Shown in pieces: positions 1 through 11,870 of a DNA stretch of 64,000 nt (its first letter is position 1; each line of letters opens with the position of its first letter). The DNA comes from Trogon surrucura (Eukaryota > Chordata > Aves > Trogoniformes > Trogonidae): contig CM036618.1 of NCBI GenBank assembly GCA_020746105.1, positions 17,901,001 to 17,965,000 on the forward strand, written 5' to 3'. The position numbers were made by a program, and so were the translations under genes. The notes beneath the pieces are model-generated. The model was not told the DNA's origin, searched no databases, and saw nothing but the letters and a program-made list of their open reading frames with translations.

Positions 1-2658
1 TGAGGCTCAGCCTAAATTAGAGATGCTAAAGCTCTCCTGTAAACATTCTTTAGCTTACACTAAATTCCAGGATGCTAGTATTTTTAAGTCATAACCGAGC
101 CCCATCAGTTACAAATGGTACTCTACTGCTAGAGCTACCTCCAAAGACAGAATTTTGTTAGGAGATAAGTAATATTTTTTGTGTGCCAAGTTTACAATAA
201 ATCTTTAGGGTTTGGAAGGTGTAAAAGATAAATGCCTGTTTATACCCTTGTTGATGTAGTTGTAACATCTTGAAAAGCTTTATTTCAGCACTTAGAAGAA
301 AAATCAAAGATACAGTTATGTCAAGTATCTGGTTTAAAATCCCATACGACCTGTTTTTCTTGGTTGTCTGGTCAGTGCTCCTTAGACTATGCTATAGTTT
401 TTCACATCTAATTTGAGCACATGGATGAATCACATCTCTGCTCTTTAATGCAGTCCCAACCTTGGAATGGCCTTTAGAGGCTGGTGGTTATTCTTTGATT
501 GTGACTGATTTAAGGAACCTTTCTAAATGTAGGTGTATTACGTGTCAACTTTTCATTCTGGGCAGTTTCTTGTAAAATCGAATTTCTGTGATAAACTTGA
601 GGTGCTGTTGCCTCTGAGACTTTGAAACCGGTTTGTGTGGCGTTGTGCTTTTATGGCTGGTGTTGACATCTGTCGTAGAAAAGCAGCAGGGAAACATCAA
701 GCCAAAATGTGAAGTTTCTTCTCGTTGCAGAAACCTGTAGGATGGGAATAACTCAATTCAGATACGGGGATGACTCATGCAAAATAACAGTATTAATGTC
801 TACCTACTATGTGTTAGCTCTTGTTTTGAAACACACCTAAGGTTTTGCTGCTTTTTCCATAACAGCGGTGAAGGGTCCCGTTCCATACGCTTGCTTGAGC
901 CTTTGCTTACTTGACTGTGTTAAACTGTTTTATAAATTCCTTACTTACCTTTGCACCATGCTCACCAGCATCTAGTCTTTGGCAGTGGTTTTCTAGCCTC
1001 ACAGAAGGTCCAAAAGTGTCTATTATTGATTTATGTTGGAAGGTTATGCCAGGCTCGGTATCTTCTTACCCTGCTGCTGTTTTCTCTGAGGTGGTGATCA
1101 AAGCGCTTCTAACTCTTTACTGTTCCTTAATGCCTTGGTAGGGGCATCTCTGAAGGGAACTTGTCTGTGGACCTGTGTACAATATTACATCGATGGCAAA
1201 ACACGCTGTATGGCTGCAAAAATGCTTTATTCACCCAACTGGAAGTACCCCGCTATAAGCGTCGGCTTAAAAATAATTGCCAACACTTCAAATGGACTTG
1301 GAATGTGTAAAGGCTTTCAGCTGGATTGCTCTGCTACGGTTGATTATTAAAGGAAGTAATAATGGCATGATGGTATGCATAGAGAGGAGGTTTGTGTCTA
1401 AAATTAGCTCATTTTGATTATAGTGCTACAGTTGTTAATTAAAATGCCAAGGGGTTTTGCCCTGAAAGCTTTTTTTTGTACCTGCTTCATGAATTTGGAT
1501 ACATGTTCCTGTAACCGAAATCTTACTTAACTGGCTTTGTGGAAACTTTCTGCTGCTTTTATGACCTGTTTATTTTCTAAGTAACTGAACTCGGATCTTT
1601 AGCACATAAATTCCTATTGTAAAGTTGCTCTGAGTATTGTGGGGTTTCCTTGAGTCTGTTGGAGCTTATTCGCATCTTTTATCAACTCCAGAGAACATGA
1701 GCCAGTTGTGATATTAACGAGTAGGGTAAAATTTGTCAGGGACAGTGAGCTCAGCCAGAAGTTCTCTGAAGTTAACCCCTTCACTGGGGGAAAGCCTGTG
1801 ACCTCTTGTCTCATTCGCCTTCACCCCTCTCTCGGAAGGGCTGGGAGGCCTCGAAAGCCTTGGAGAGAGACTTACCTCCTCGTGCTGGAGATCTGTAAAC
1901 CTTTCCCTGCCCCTCTGGTTATCAGGTGGGAGAGCTGTGATCAGGGGGAGCAATGGTGGCACTTGCCCAGGGTGTGCTGGTGAGCACCGCGTAGCTGTTA
2001 CTGGTCCTTGGAGCGACGGGGCTGACGTGAAGGTTCCTCACTGCGAGGCTGGAGCAGGTGTTCCTTCATAGCCTCGCCAAGAGCTGGTGCAGTTTGGTGG
2101 GGCCAGCTACCCACTGGATGGGTTTGAACCCTTGATGTTCTCTGGTGGGTGGGCTGCAGATTCCTCATCACGAGTCTAATAAAGCCAATTTCTATGAAAA
2201 ATAGCAGAGTTTGTTTTCTTCTTTCCCCTCCCCGCCCCTCCCCACCCTGTGAAGTGGGAAAAAGTTCTTATTTATAAATAGCTTTGAAGCTTTCTGCATA
2301 GTGTTTCATTTTTCCAGTAAAAGCTTACTCATTTGCAACAATGTTTTTGAAATGAGAAGTGCATATCCTGAAACTAAATTTGATCCTGAAACTATGCATG
2401 GGTAAGCCTTTTCTTGCTACTTTTTCTGCAGTCTGATCGAATGGCTGAGTGATCATCGTAATGTAGTCTCTGGCCTTGTGCCTTGACACAGTTTGTTTAA
2501 ATAAGCACACATCTATCTAAAATACCCTTAAAACTCTGGTTTCCATGGTTGTGCAAATTTGAGTCCATCCAAACTTTCTGGAGAGAAGGAAAATCAATTG
2601 AACTTAGTCATAGTGGTGTATGTGATTATGTCAATGTCTTTTGTTGTTGTTGTTTCAG
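1..2658 (+). other. YWHAQ: YWHAQ intron upstream of the first visible exon (partial)
   Basis: No coding exon is recognisable. The stretch ends in a T-rich tract with a (TTG)n run and a TTTCAG acceptor at 2653-2658. Bases 1690-2190 are noticeably more GC-rich than their surroundings and contain AATAAA near 2178. I could not assign that patch to a known element. The short open frames between 911 and 1983 show no family similarity that I can see. Confidence 0.6.
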
Positions 2659-2782
2659 GAGCTGTTGGACAAATATTTAATAGCTAATGCAACTAATCCA
2701 GAGAGCAAGGTATTCTACCTGAAGATGAAAGGAGATTACTTCCGATACCTTGCTGAAGTTGCCTGTGGTGATGACAGAAAAC
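2659..2782 (+). CDS. YWHAQ: YWHAQ coding exon, residues 99-139
   Basis: The exon reads [17 protein letters not shown] and continues through [18 protein letters not shown]. This is a central 14-3-3 helix segment that carries Arg127 and Tyr128 of the phosphopeptide-binding pocket. The acceptor is TTTCAG and the donor is GTAAGT at 2783. The length of 124 bases leaves one base of codon 140, which the next exon completes as Gln. Confidence 0.97.
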
Positions 2783-3889
2783 GTAAGTACCTTGTGGCCT
2801 TTGGATCTTTATAGCTATTGAGCTTCAGTTTTGGGCCATGGGTGAGGGAACAGTAAGTGAAGCACATGTGCAAGTATCTTACTCTGAATTCGTACGAGTG
2901 AGCTGAGCGGGAGCAACTACATTTCAGTTGGAAATCTCTGTAGTGTCCATACTGACTGAGAGAAAAATTCTGAACAGACCTTAAGCATAGTGTGCCAGGG
3001 AATTTTAGCTGGTGTTCTTGTCATCTACCCTAAATTTCTAGAGGGTTATTCCACAATGCTTATTCAGAGTTTCTGCAAAACAATTTAAATGAAGGTCTGC
3101 TGACATACTTAATGTTGTTTGTATTTCTTTACTAAAATACAGTTGGTGAGGAAGAGCAAACAGACGTCTGCAATGGTTTTTACTCCATGGTGGAGTTCTG
3201 TTTGTCTCGAAGTTGTAACGTTTTGGTGTGAAGCAGACTTCTTTGTAATCACCTAAGTTTATAAAAAAAGTGATAAAATGACTAGGTTAGTACCCTCTCC
3301 AGAGAATCGTGAGTTGCACTCTGAAATAATTGGTGTTCACGAGGACAATACTGTTGCTGTAATTTTAGTTTGCCCTTTTGGATCCAGCAGAAAAGGCCTG
3401 GAAAACTTCACAGCTGGTACTTTCACTTGATGCTGGGCATCCTGAGAATGTAGAACATTCCTAGAAGTTAGAACATGTGCATAGGTGGTTGTAAGGAGCT
3501 CCAGAAGCTCTTCTGGGGGGAATTTTAGCTCTCTATTCAGAGGATGTATTGAATTAAGTATTAGAACTGTCTTGCAGAGTGCCCAGATACTGTTGTGATG
3601 TTAAAAACTCTTGGTATGGCATGAGCTAGTGATACATTTCTACATAACAAACTAAAATTAGTCCTGGAGTGATGCCGTGACACAGAAAGGAGATGGACTG
3701 TTGGAGCTGGCAGAGCGATGACGGGACTGTCCCTTTGGGTTGGGCATGGCAAGCATCTGACAGTGGTGGCTGGTTGAAACCAGTTGAATTGCAAAGTGGG
3801 AGGACAGAGCTGATTGTCAGTTAAGTAAAGGCTCTATTGATCTCCTTCTTTTGTCAGAGCATTTACCTTTAAAGATGGAAATAGACAAA

Positions 3890-4880
3890 TGGAGTTGGTG
3901 GCAAGTCACTCAGGGCTCGGTGCTGGGGCCACTCCTGTTTAACATCTGCATCAATGATCTTGATGCGGGGATTGAGTGCACCCTCAGCAAGTCTGCAGAT
4001 GACACCAAGCTGGGAGGGAGTGTTGATCTGCTGGAGGGTAGAAAGGCTCTACAGAGGGACCTGGATAGACTGGATCGATGGGCCCAGGCCAACTGCAGGC
4101 ATTTCAACAGAGCCAAGTGTAGGGTCCTGCATTTTGGTCACGGCAACCCCGTGCAACGCTACAGGCTTGGGGAAGGGTGGCTGGAAGGCTGTCTGGAGGA
4201 AAAGGACCTGGGCGTTCTAATTGACAGCCGGCTGAATATGAGCCAGCAGTGTGCTCAGGTGGCCAAGAAAGCCAACGGCATCCTGGCTTGTATTAGAAAT
4301 TGTGTGACCAGCAGGAGTAGGGAGGTGATTGTCCCCCTGTACTCAGCACTGGTGAGGCCGCACCTTGAGTGTTGTGTTCAGTTTTGGGCACCTCAGTATA
4401 GGAGAGATATCGAGGTGTTGGAGCGAGTGCAGAAAAGGGCAACAAAGCTGGTGAAGGGCCTGGAGAATAGACCTTATGAGGAGCGATTGAGGGAGCTGGG
4501 ACTGTTCAGTTTAAGGCAGAGGAGGCTGAGGGGGGGACCTCATCATGCTCTACAATTACCTGAAAGGACATTGTAGAGAGGTTGGTGCTGGTCTCTTCTC
4601 ACAGGTCATTAGGGACAGAACCAGGGGGAATGGGTTCAAGTTGCAACAGAGTAGGTTTAGGCTGGACATTAGGAAGAAATTCTTCACGGAAAGAGTGGTC
4701 AGACACTGGAACAAACTGCCTAGGGAGGTGGTTGAGTCGCCATCCCTGGATGTGTTTAAGTGTTGCTTAGATGTGGTGTTGGCTGATATGGTTTAGTGGT
4801 GAACTTGTAGTGTAGGGTTAATGGTTGGACTTGATGATCCCAAGGGTCTTTTCCAACCTGAACTGTTCTATGATTCTATG
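3890..4880 (+). mobile_element. CR1 LINE, 5'-truncated, sense, in YWHAQ intron
   Basis: About 1 kb of the CR1 3' end. A long open frame (3851-4576) encodes the reverse-transcriptase core [17 protein letters not shown], followed by SADDTKLGG and CR1-typical text such as [21 protein letters not shown] frameshift near 4545 moves the remainder into another frame up to about 4796. The element ends in the octamer tail (ATTCTATGATTCTATG, ending 4880). The catalytic motif reads SADD where active copies have FADD or YADD, so the copy is dead. The 5' boundary is approximate. Confidence 0.93.
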
Positions 4881-6247
4881 AAAGTCTTTGCATGAATGAG
4901 TTGCGTTCAGAAATTTCTAACCCTTCACCCAATTTAAATGACAAGGGTAGGTCAAAGTGTAGCAGAGACAACTTGTCTTTGGCTTTCACAAAGATGATCT
5001 GATTTACGTTTTGTCTCAAGCAACAGTCACAAATCTTTGGGCTTGTCTGAGCAGAGAAATACCAGCTTATCTTGGCTAAAAAGACTGCATGTAAAGCAAC
5101 ACACATGCTGATAGGGATGCTTGCTGTAGAGGAGACAAAGATTGGTGACTTCGTTAGCAGTGTTTTGCTGGGAAGTTACAGCTGATCTGTATCACCGTGC
5201 GTACATTTTGTGCTTGACTTCTTGCAGACTTCTAGGAGTTCTATTGGAAGCTTTTCTGCTGTGACACCTCTAAGCAACTGTTTATTTTCTCACCTTCAAA
5301 TATATTTTCTGTACTTACAAGCTAATTTATTTTCTGCGTTTTGCTAAGGATTTTTTCCCTTTTTTCACCTGTCGTCCACAAATTAGTCCATTAGCATTCA
5401 TTGCAGTGTGAATACTGAAAAAGCCATCTGTGTTGGGACTCTTGAACACGTGATGGATTATTTTTTTACTTACCAACAGATTTTTTTACTTACTAGTTGA
5501 GTTTTTTTCAGCACTTCCTAGAGCAATTATGGTATTAGCTCCCTCAGAGATCTGTATTCCAAGCTCTGACAATGACCTTTCTTTTCTTGCGGCCTCCTTC
5601 CGTTCTTAAGGAATGTTTAGGGGCAGCAGTTGCCTGTATGTAGCACTCTTACAAGTACTCACTCTGGCCGGATAACCTCTTTTCTCTGTGGTATTTCTCC
5701 CAGTTATTTTGGGCATGGTCTTGGCTTTTTTATCCTGAGGTGTCTACACCGAAATTTTGGAGGCAGACTTCCAGTTTTTCAGTAACGTGCAGTACCTGCC
5801 TTCCAGGCTTCCTCAAGAAGCAGGGCCATACAGACAGTAACCTTCTTTACCTTGCGCACCCAACTTGCGTGAGCACATCTGTCCTGTGCAAGGAGTAAGG
5901 CAGGAGTTCTGCAGATGAAGTGATGCACAATTTATTCTTAGTTTGTACCTGGAGTATCAAAGTCCACTGAGGTAACATAGTCTTCTTGGATATTTGTATG
6001 TACAGACTTCTGTGTGTTTATCTGCCTTCTGAATGCCTGTGATCTGTAGTAACTTCATTTGCTCCCTGTGTTTTGTCAGTGTGGCAGCTGTACATAAAAT
6101 GGGTTTAAGACTGTTACCTTGATTAAAGCAAGTGCAGCATTTTGCTGAGTGGGCTTAAATAGAAGACTCTTCAGTCTCCTATTAATGGAGTATTTTAAAT
6201 AGTCATATCTTTCAAACAAACCATATTGTTTCTCATTCATTTGACAG

Positions 6248-6411
6248 AAACAATAGAAAACTCACAGGGAGCTTATCAAGAGGCGTTTGATATCAGCAAG
6301 AAGGAGATGCAGCCAACACATCCAATTCGCTTGGGTCTAGCTCTTAACTTCTCTGTATTTTATTATGAGATTCTCAACAATCCTGAGCTTGCCTGCACAC
6401 TGGCAAAGACG
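6248..6411 (+). CDS. YWHAQ: YWHAQ coding exon, residues 140-194
   Basis: This 164-base exon reads [20 protein letters not shown], then [20 protein letters not shown] and [13 protein letters not shown]. It carries Leu172/Asn173 of the ligand groove. It begins after the acceptor TGACAG and ends at a consensus GTAAGT donor (6412). Residue Glu in TIEN differs from the human Asp; otherwise the segment is as in mammals. Confidence 0.97.
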
Positions 6412-6680
6412 GTAAGTTATTTTTTTTCAGTTCTGTCTGCCTGCAGGGACAATAGAAGGGAGTTTATGCTTCAAATAATATGAGTGATTATTTCCTAGAG
6501 TTTATGCAGGAAATGATCCTGTGTAACAGTATCTGGTTTCCAAGCTTTTATTGTTCGTGGGATTAAAGGGGTATAAGGAGGCTGTATTTACAACATGACA
6601 ATGCAACATGGCAAGCTTTTATTATGCCTTTATTATGCTTTTGTTTCAAATAAAGCAATTCAGGTCATTAACTTCTAATG

Positions 6681-6775
6681 TTTCTCTTTTTTTTTGTTTT
6701 GGTTTGGGTTTTGGAGGAATTTTTTGGGGAAGGTTGGGTTTGGTTTTTTGGGCGTGGGTGGTTGGGTTTTTTTAA
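6681..6775 (+). repeat. G/T-rich low-complexity tract
   Basis: The + strand is almost free of A and C and is made of runs of T and GGG/GGTTT, somewhat telomere-like. It lies in the short intron just upstream of the 6857 exon. Similar tracts occur elsewhere in the window (see findings). Confidence 0.7.
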
Positions 6776-6856
6776 GCTACCTTTACAGGTAGGTTGAGCT
6801 TCTGGGTGTTTAAGGATCAGTTAATAGAAAGACTGAAGATGGTTTAATTATTCTAG

Positions 6857-6985
<129 letters not shown>

Positions 6986-8001
6986 TAACCATGTATTTGC
7001 TTAGTTAGACTGAATTTGTGATGAAACAAAATGCTTATTTCGCTCTAGCATAAAACATAGCACTGGTTTGGGCTTTTTTACGCTAGTGTACCATTTCATA
7101 ACTTCGAATGTAGTGTAAGTTGATGTCAGCAACTTCATGCTGTGGAATTGAGAACAACAACTTGGGTAGCTCACGTTCTTCATTGTTTGCTGGCCTTTTC
7201 AGGGGAGGGGGAGAAGGTGCATTCAGCTCATTTAATGTGCGAGTTATGACAAGGAGTAAAAAAAAAAAAAAAGTAGTTTGTGATCTGTAAGGGACTCTTA
7301 CTCCAACTTCTTGATGATCACCTCGGAAGCAAAGCGCCTTTCCTGTGGCATATCTGGTGCAGCTTGCTTTATTAATTTTTCTGATTTTCATTTAAAATAA
7401 AATATTTGGAATTTCAGTGTCTTAAGAATAAAATCAGTTGATGTTTGAGTAAGTATTGTAACGATTAATTGTTTAAGAAGAGTGCCTAGTGGTACAACTA
7501 GGTTCTATTCAGATGTGTAACTAATGCATTTTTTTAGGAAATACACTCTCTGGAAAATACACTCTCTGGATATTCACTGCATTTAAAGTTACAGCAGCAT
7601 TTATTATTCAGTAGAAATGTCTTTTATTAGCGCTATAAAATGCTGAGCTTCAGTAACCAAAATGGTAACCTTTGCTTTCAGGGTTCAGACCACTGCTTTT
7701 GAAATTGATGGTCCTCATAAAGCTACTGTTCAGACTTGTTGAATGATCCAGGTTCGATGACGTAGCACACAAGTCTGGGCCCATTTAGAATGCTGTGTGC
7801 TCTGCCTCCGGCACCTCTGGTGCGGAGCTGCCTGCGCCCTGTGCGTGGGGAACTATTTCCAGTTACCTCTCCCCGAGCAAGTACTGGCAGCCAGGGCTGT
7901 GGACACCCTTAAGTGTAATTGGTCATCGTTTCTATGCACTCGGTGGGTTTGGAGGTTAAGCTGCACTTCTGAAGGCTGACACGGTTTTTTCTTCTTTCCA
8001 G

Positions 8002-8061
8002 TTATGGACATCAGACAGTGCGGGAGAAGAATGTGATGCTGCAGAAGGTGCAGAGAACTAA
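8002..8061 (+). CDS. YWHAQ: YWHAQ last coding exon, residues 227-245 and stop
   Basis: The exon reads LWTSDSAGEECDAAEGAEN followed by TAA (8059-8061), after a C/T-rich acceptor (TTCTTTCCAG). Ser232 in TSDSAG is the site known in the family as a casein-kinase 1 target. The acidic tail is isoform-specific and identifies theta. Confidence 0.97.
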   Translation, partial: LWTSDSAGEECDAAEGAEN

Positions 8062-8708
8062 ACTGCACGTGGGGCGTCATTCTCCCTCTCCTTCTCAAGA
8101 AACCTTTTTACACGTCTCCATTCCTTATAGCTCCACTTGGATTTCCTATAGCAAAAGAAAACCCATCCATGTGTATGGAAATCAATTTATAGTCTTTTCA
8201 CACTGCAGCTTTGGGAAAACTCCATTCCTTGATTTGTGTTTGTCCTGGCCTTCCTGGTGTGCGGTTACTGCTGTAGAAAAGTATTAATAGCTTCATTTCA
8301 TATAAACATAAGTAACTTCCAAACACTTATGTAGCGGACTAAAGTGTACCTGGTATTTAAAAACAAAATTTGAACCAGTTCCTGCCAGTTGACTGTGTTT
8401 TGTATTACAGTAAGATATGAAAATGTAGTTAATTGCAACTAAAGGGTGTTCCACATAGCTTTTAATTCTCCACATTCCCTTCTTATTCGGCAGGGTCTCC
8501 TTTCCATGATTGACTTTCACGTGCTGCCGTGTACTTTTGTTCAGTAGGAATACGGAAGTATTGGGCCAGATCGAGTTGAGCATTTCTAGTTTGGCAAATG
8601 ACAAATTTTGAATTGCTTCGTGTAACCTGTAATACAGAAGCTTGTGTGCTCAAAACCAGGGGCTTCTCTTACTCTTCAGTTGCTGCTGTTTAAGTTGATG
8701 CCCTTCCC

Positions 8709-8714
8709 AATAAA
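8709..8714 (+). terminator. YWHAQ: Proximal poly(A) signal AATAAA, YWHAQ
   Basis: A canonical hexamer about 650 bp after the stop codon. It could give a short 3' UTR isoform. Confidence 0.5.
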
Positions 8715-9057
8715 AGTTCACTTACACTCCTGCCTTCGTAGTTCTGGTATTCACTTTACTATGTATTAGAAGCAGCATGTTACTGCCGGGGTACAGGCAG
8801 TGCTTTTTGGCAGACTCAAGTGCATGTCATTTCTTAATACACTGGAATGGGAAAACCAATTGAAGTTCACATGTCCAAGTATAAAAATTTTAGTACTTTT
8901 CCATGCAGGTTTGTGCACATGTGAGAAGGTGTCGAGTTTGTCCAGTGATTGTTACTTAGAGAGTTTGGACCACTATTGTGTGTTGCTAATCATTGATTGT
9001 AGTCCCAAAAAAGCCTTGTGAAAATGTTATGCCCTCTGTAACAGCAAAGTAACATTA

Positions 9058-9063
9058 AATAAA
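9058..9063 (+). terminator. YWHAQ: Main candidate poly(A) signal AATAAA, YWHAQ
   Basis: A canonical hexamer about 1 kb after the stop, followed by TGTTGACTTGT-type GU-rich sequence. It is the most likely 3' end of the gene. Confidence 0.65.
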
Positions 9064-9085
9064 ATTACATTTTATAAACCACTTA

Positions 9086-10126
9086 CTGTTGACTTGTAAC
9101 AATTCCATGTAATTGCTTAAGGGCTAAACTTAAATGCAGGTATCTTGTGCTAGAAGTGTCGTTCTCAAATTTAGTGCATACTTTCAAAAAGTCTGCCCTT
9201 AAATTAACTCATTGGATGAAAATAGCCTGGATAGCTTTTCGTAGTTAACCTGACATGTGGACTTCTTAGTAACTAAATCTACTTGAGCTAACGGCTTCAC
9301 CTAAATAATTAATCTAAGAAAAAATAGCCAATTTCTTGATAATCTTCCATGGCTTGCAAGTCTTCTCATTTAATTTTTTTTATTATTATTATTTTTGTAA
9401 CCTCTTGAAATTGTCCTGTCCGTTCTCCCGTTGTGTTTTTCTCACTGATGGTCATTGTTATTACAGTATTCCAGCTACACTTTTAGTAATGCAGAGGGAT
9501 TTGACCTGCTGTAGAACATTAGTTTGTGTGCTACCACATCATAATCTGCTTTCTGTTGTTCTTTTTACGGCTTTTAGTTTTACTGTTTCCCTCAGGTTTT
9601 GGAACTTTTTTGTAATAATATGGTGTCCTGCTTTTTTTTTTTTTCTTTCTTCCATTTTTCTTTTCTTTCCTAGATCACTTCAGTTTTTTCCTAAACCTCT
9701 ACCTCTTAGTTTCCCATGTTGGTGGGTTTTTGAAAATATTTAAGTCCTGTTAGTGTCCTACAGGGTATAGCATTATTGAAAAGGATGTATTAGTAGTCCT
9801 TGCAAGCTTCTGATGGTACATCTTTCACCCTCCATGTTTTCATTCTTTGAGTGTGCACAATGAGCGTTCCTGCAATAAAACTGTTCAGATTAAGTGCTTC
9901 GATTGACATGCATTGTTTAAAAAAAAAAATAAATTGTATCAATTCCATTTTCTTCATGCAGTCACATTGAATTGCTGTCAAAGTATTGTGTGGCAGGATT
10001 CTACATAAACTCATATGCTTCTTAATTGGTGTTTTGGTTTCATAATTTGTTCCCCTCCAACACGCATTTCTTATTGGTCCCTTATTTGTTTTATAAAGGT
10101 TTTTAACTCCTGAGTGCTCTCATTCT
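9086..10126. other. Intergenic, no gene recognised
   Basis: AT-rich sequence with a T-rich stretch at 9370-9720 that produces a long but meaningless open frame rich in Phe. A further AATAAA at 9874-9879 could serve a rare longer YWHAQ transcript. Confidence 0.5.
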
Positions 10127-10332
10127 TCAGGAAAAATGTTTCAATGCTGACATGTTAGCAGCCAGCTTGATCCGCTCATTTAAGAGTTTGCTTTCTTCGC
10201 TTTTCTTGGTCCTCTGGCGCGCTGCCTTAGCGTGTGTTACCTTGTCAGCTAATGCCATTCTCTCATTTCCTTGCTTTTCCAACTTGTGCAGAGAGTTGTC
10301 TGTTTTCCTCACAGCAACAGTGTCTGGGCCTC
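10127..10332 (-). CDS. Candidate terminal coding exon of an unidentified gene
   Basis: I do not recognise the protein. On the - strand an open frame of about 68 codons ends in TGA at 10127-10129. It is highly charged and coiled-coil-like: TDNSLHKLEKQGNERMALAD, then ARQRTKKSEESKLLNERIKL and a tail AANMSALKHFS. Its composition (Lys/Glu/Arg-rich, balanced codons, no low complexity) is unlike the T-rich chance frames nearby. A possible acceptor (GATAG before GAGGCCC) leaves two bases of a codon. That phase fits the donor of the candidate exon at 13659-13819, whose frame would read into GGPDTVAVR here. The polypyrimidine tract is weak. It may be a real lineage-specific gene, an old pseudogene exon, or chance. 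Confidence 0.3.
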
Positions 10333-11665
10333 CTATCTAGAGTATAGCTTATTTTAACAAATGCTTTATCTACTGTCTATCAAGCTGGGCAAACTAGATG
10401 TCTCTGGTTCATTGCATCTACACCATGTGCAAAAATTGAGCCTTGGAACTGCAGCGTCTGCTCTTGAACTTCAATAATGAGGAATGCACCAGCATCTTTC
10501 TTCCTGCTGCTATTTGGCCAAATACGTGTGTTGTTTTGGAAGGGAACGGAAGGTGTAAGGAAAGGGGATGATGGTACAAGAAAGGAATAGGCTGTGATTC
10601 CATGAAGGACTTTACCTAGTCCCCCTGCTCCCTGGTAAATTCCACTATTAGTACAATGCCTGCAGTAGTTAGGTGCATTCATGTGATACTGCGGTTTTCA
10701 GCTCTAGCAGATAATTTGCACTTAACCTGTACGCTGCCCCACCTCCCCTAAGAGGACCTGCCCCACAGCTTGGGAAATGCTGGACAGAGAAACACCTCGG
10801 CCCCTGAACCGTGCTTACTGTTTGCAGGCCAGGCATGAAGTTGACAATTGCCATCTGAGACACCTCACAAAAACAGTAAGGTCTTGTTGGATTTAAGCCC
10901 AGGGGTTTTGTGTGCTGAATATGCAAATCCTGCGGGGCAGAGTTACCATCTTAACCTCTGCAACAAATTTCACAATGGTGCGTTAATCCTTCTGAGTTCT
11001 TGGTCTTATCAGAATATTAAGAAAAGGGACTTTTCTGCCAGGTGGGTGATGTTAGTAGAGATGGTCCTTCACACTAAGTCACTTTCTTTTGAGGTAATTG
11101 TGTTACAACTCAGTTCAGCAGCAAAACATGGAGTTTTGTGCTTAATTTCTTAAGATCTTTGTTGAAATGAATGGTGTTAACAAACACACTCAAGTCTAAT
11201 TACAGAGTTCTCTCGGTGAATAGCAGGCTACAGGAGACAAATTTATTTTATGATTCTCTAAAAGGAGCACTTGCTACTTTGCACCTGACTTTCTTTTGTG
11301 CAGTACGAAGCAATGGAGGGAGACCAAAATAAGTTTGGGGTTGTAGGGGTGTTGTTCTGGTTTTGTTGGTTGGGGTGGTTTTTTTGAGGGGGAGGGGGAT
11401 GAAGCTGAAAACTTTTGGCTTAGACACACACACAAAGAAAAAAAAAAGAGCCAGTAGAAATGTTGATTTGAGTAATCAGAATTTGCATGAGCATACAAAA
11501 TGCATTAATGTTTTAAATGTTAGCATGTTTTTTCTAAGTAATAATAATATCCAAAATACATCTGAGAAATGGTCTGATGCTATCTAAAATTATCTTCTTT
11601 ATCAAAGAGGGTAAATTGGGCAATAGAACATCATACATAGGAAAAGGACAGACTTTGAGACTTCT
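10333..11665. other. Intergenic, no gene recognised
   Basis: Mostly unique sequence with a G/T-rich low-complexity tract at 11336-11398 and a short (AC)n/poly-A stretch near 11425-11447. Open frames here look random. Confidence 0.5.
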
Positions 11666-11870
11666 CTATAGAATGATTAAGTTTGGAAGAGACCTCTAAG
11701 ATCATTTAGTCCAACTGTCAAGCCAAATGTTACCATGACCACTGAACTGTATCCCTAAGTGCCGCATCTACATGTTTTTTAAACACCTCCAAGGATGGTG
11801 ACTCCACCACTTCCTTGGGAAGCCTGTTCCAAGGCCTCACCACTCTTTCAGTAAAGAATTTTTTCCTAAT
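11666..11870 (-). mobile_element. CR1 fragment (3' end, antisense)
   Basis: The reverse complement of the CR1 3' region: a TAGAATGATTAAGTTTGGAA-type tail, then AGACCTCTAAGATCATTTAG and the conserved stretch around ACCTCCAAGGATGGTGACTC, up to AAAGAATTTTTTCCTAAT. It is about 200 bp and diverged. Confidence 0.85.

Larger units (their letters stand above)
8062..9085 (+). other. YWHAQ: YWHAQ 3' UTR
   Basis: AT-rich sequence follows the stop and contains two AATAAA signals (8709 and 9058). The total of about 1 kb fits the known size of the YWHAQ 3' UTR. The exact cleavage site is inferred. Confidence 0.75.

Noticed and set aside
9336-9743. A + strand frame of 135 codons after YWHAQ
   Set aside because: Made mostly of Phe/Leu/Ser from a T-rich stretch; no family features.
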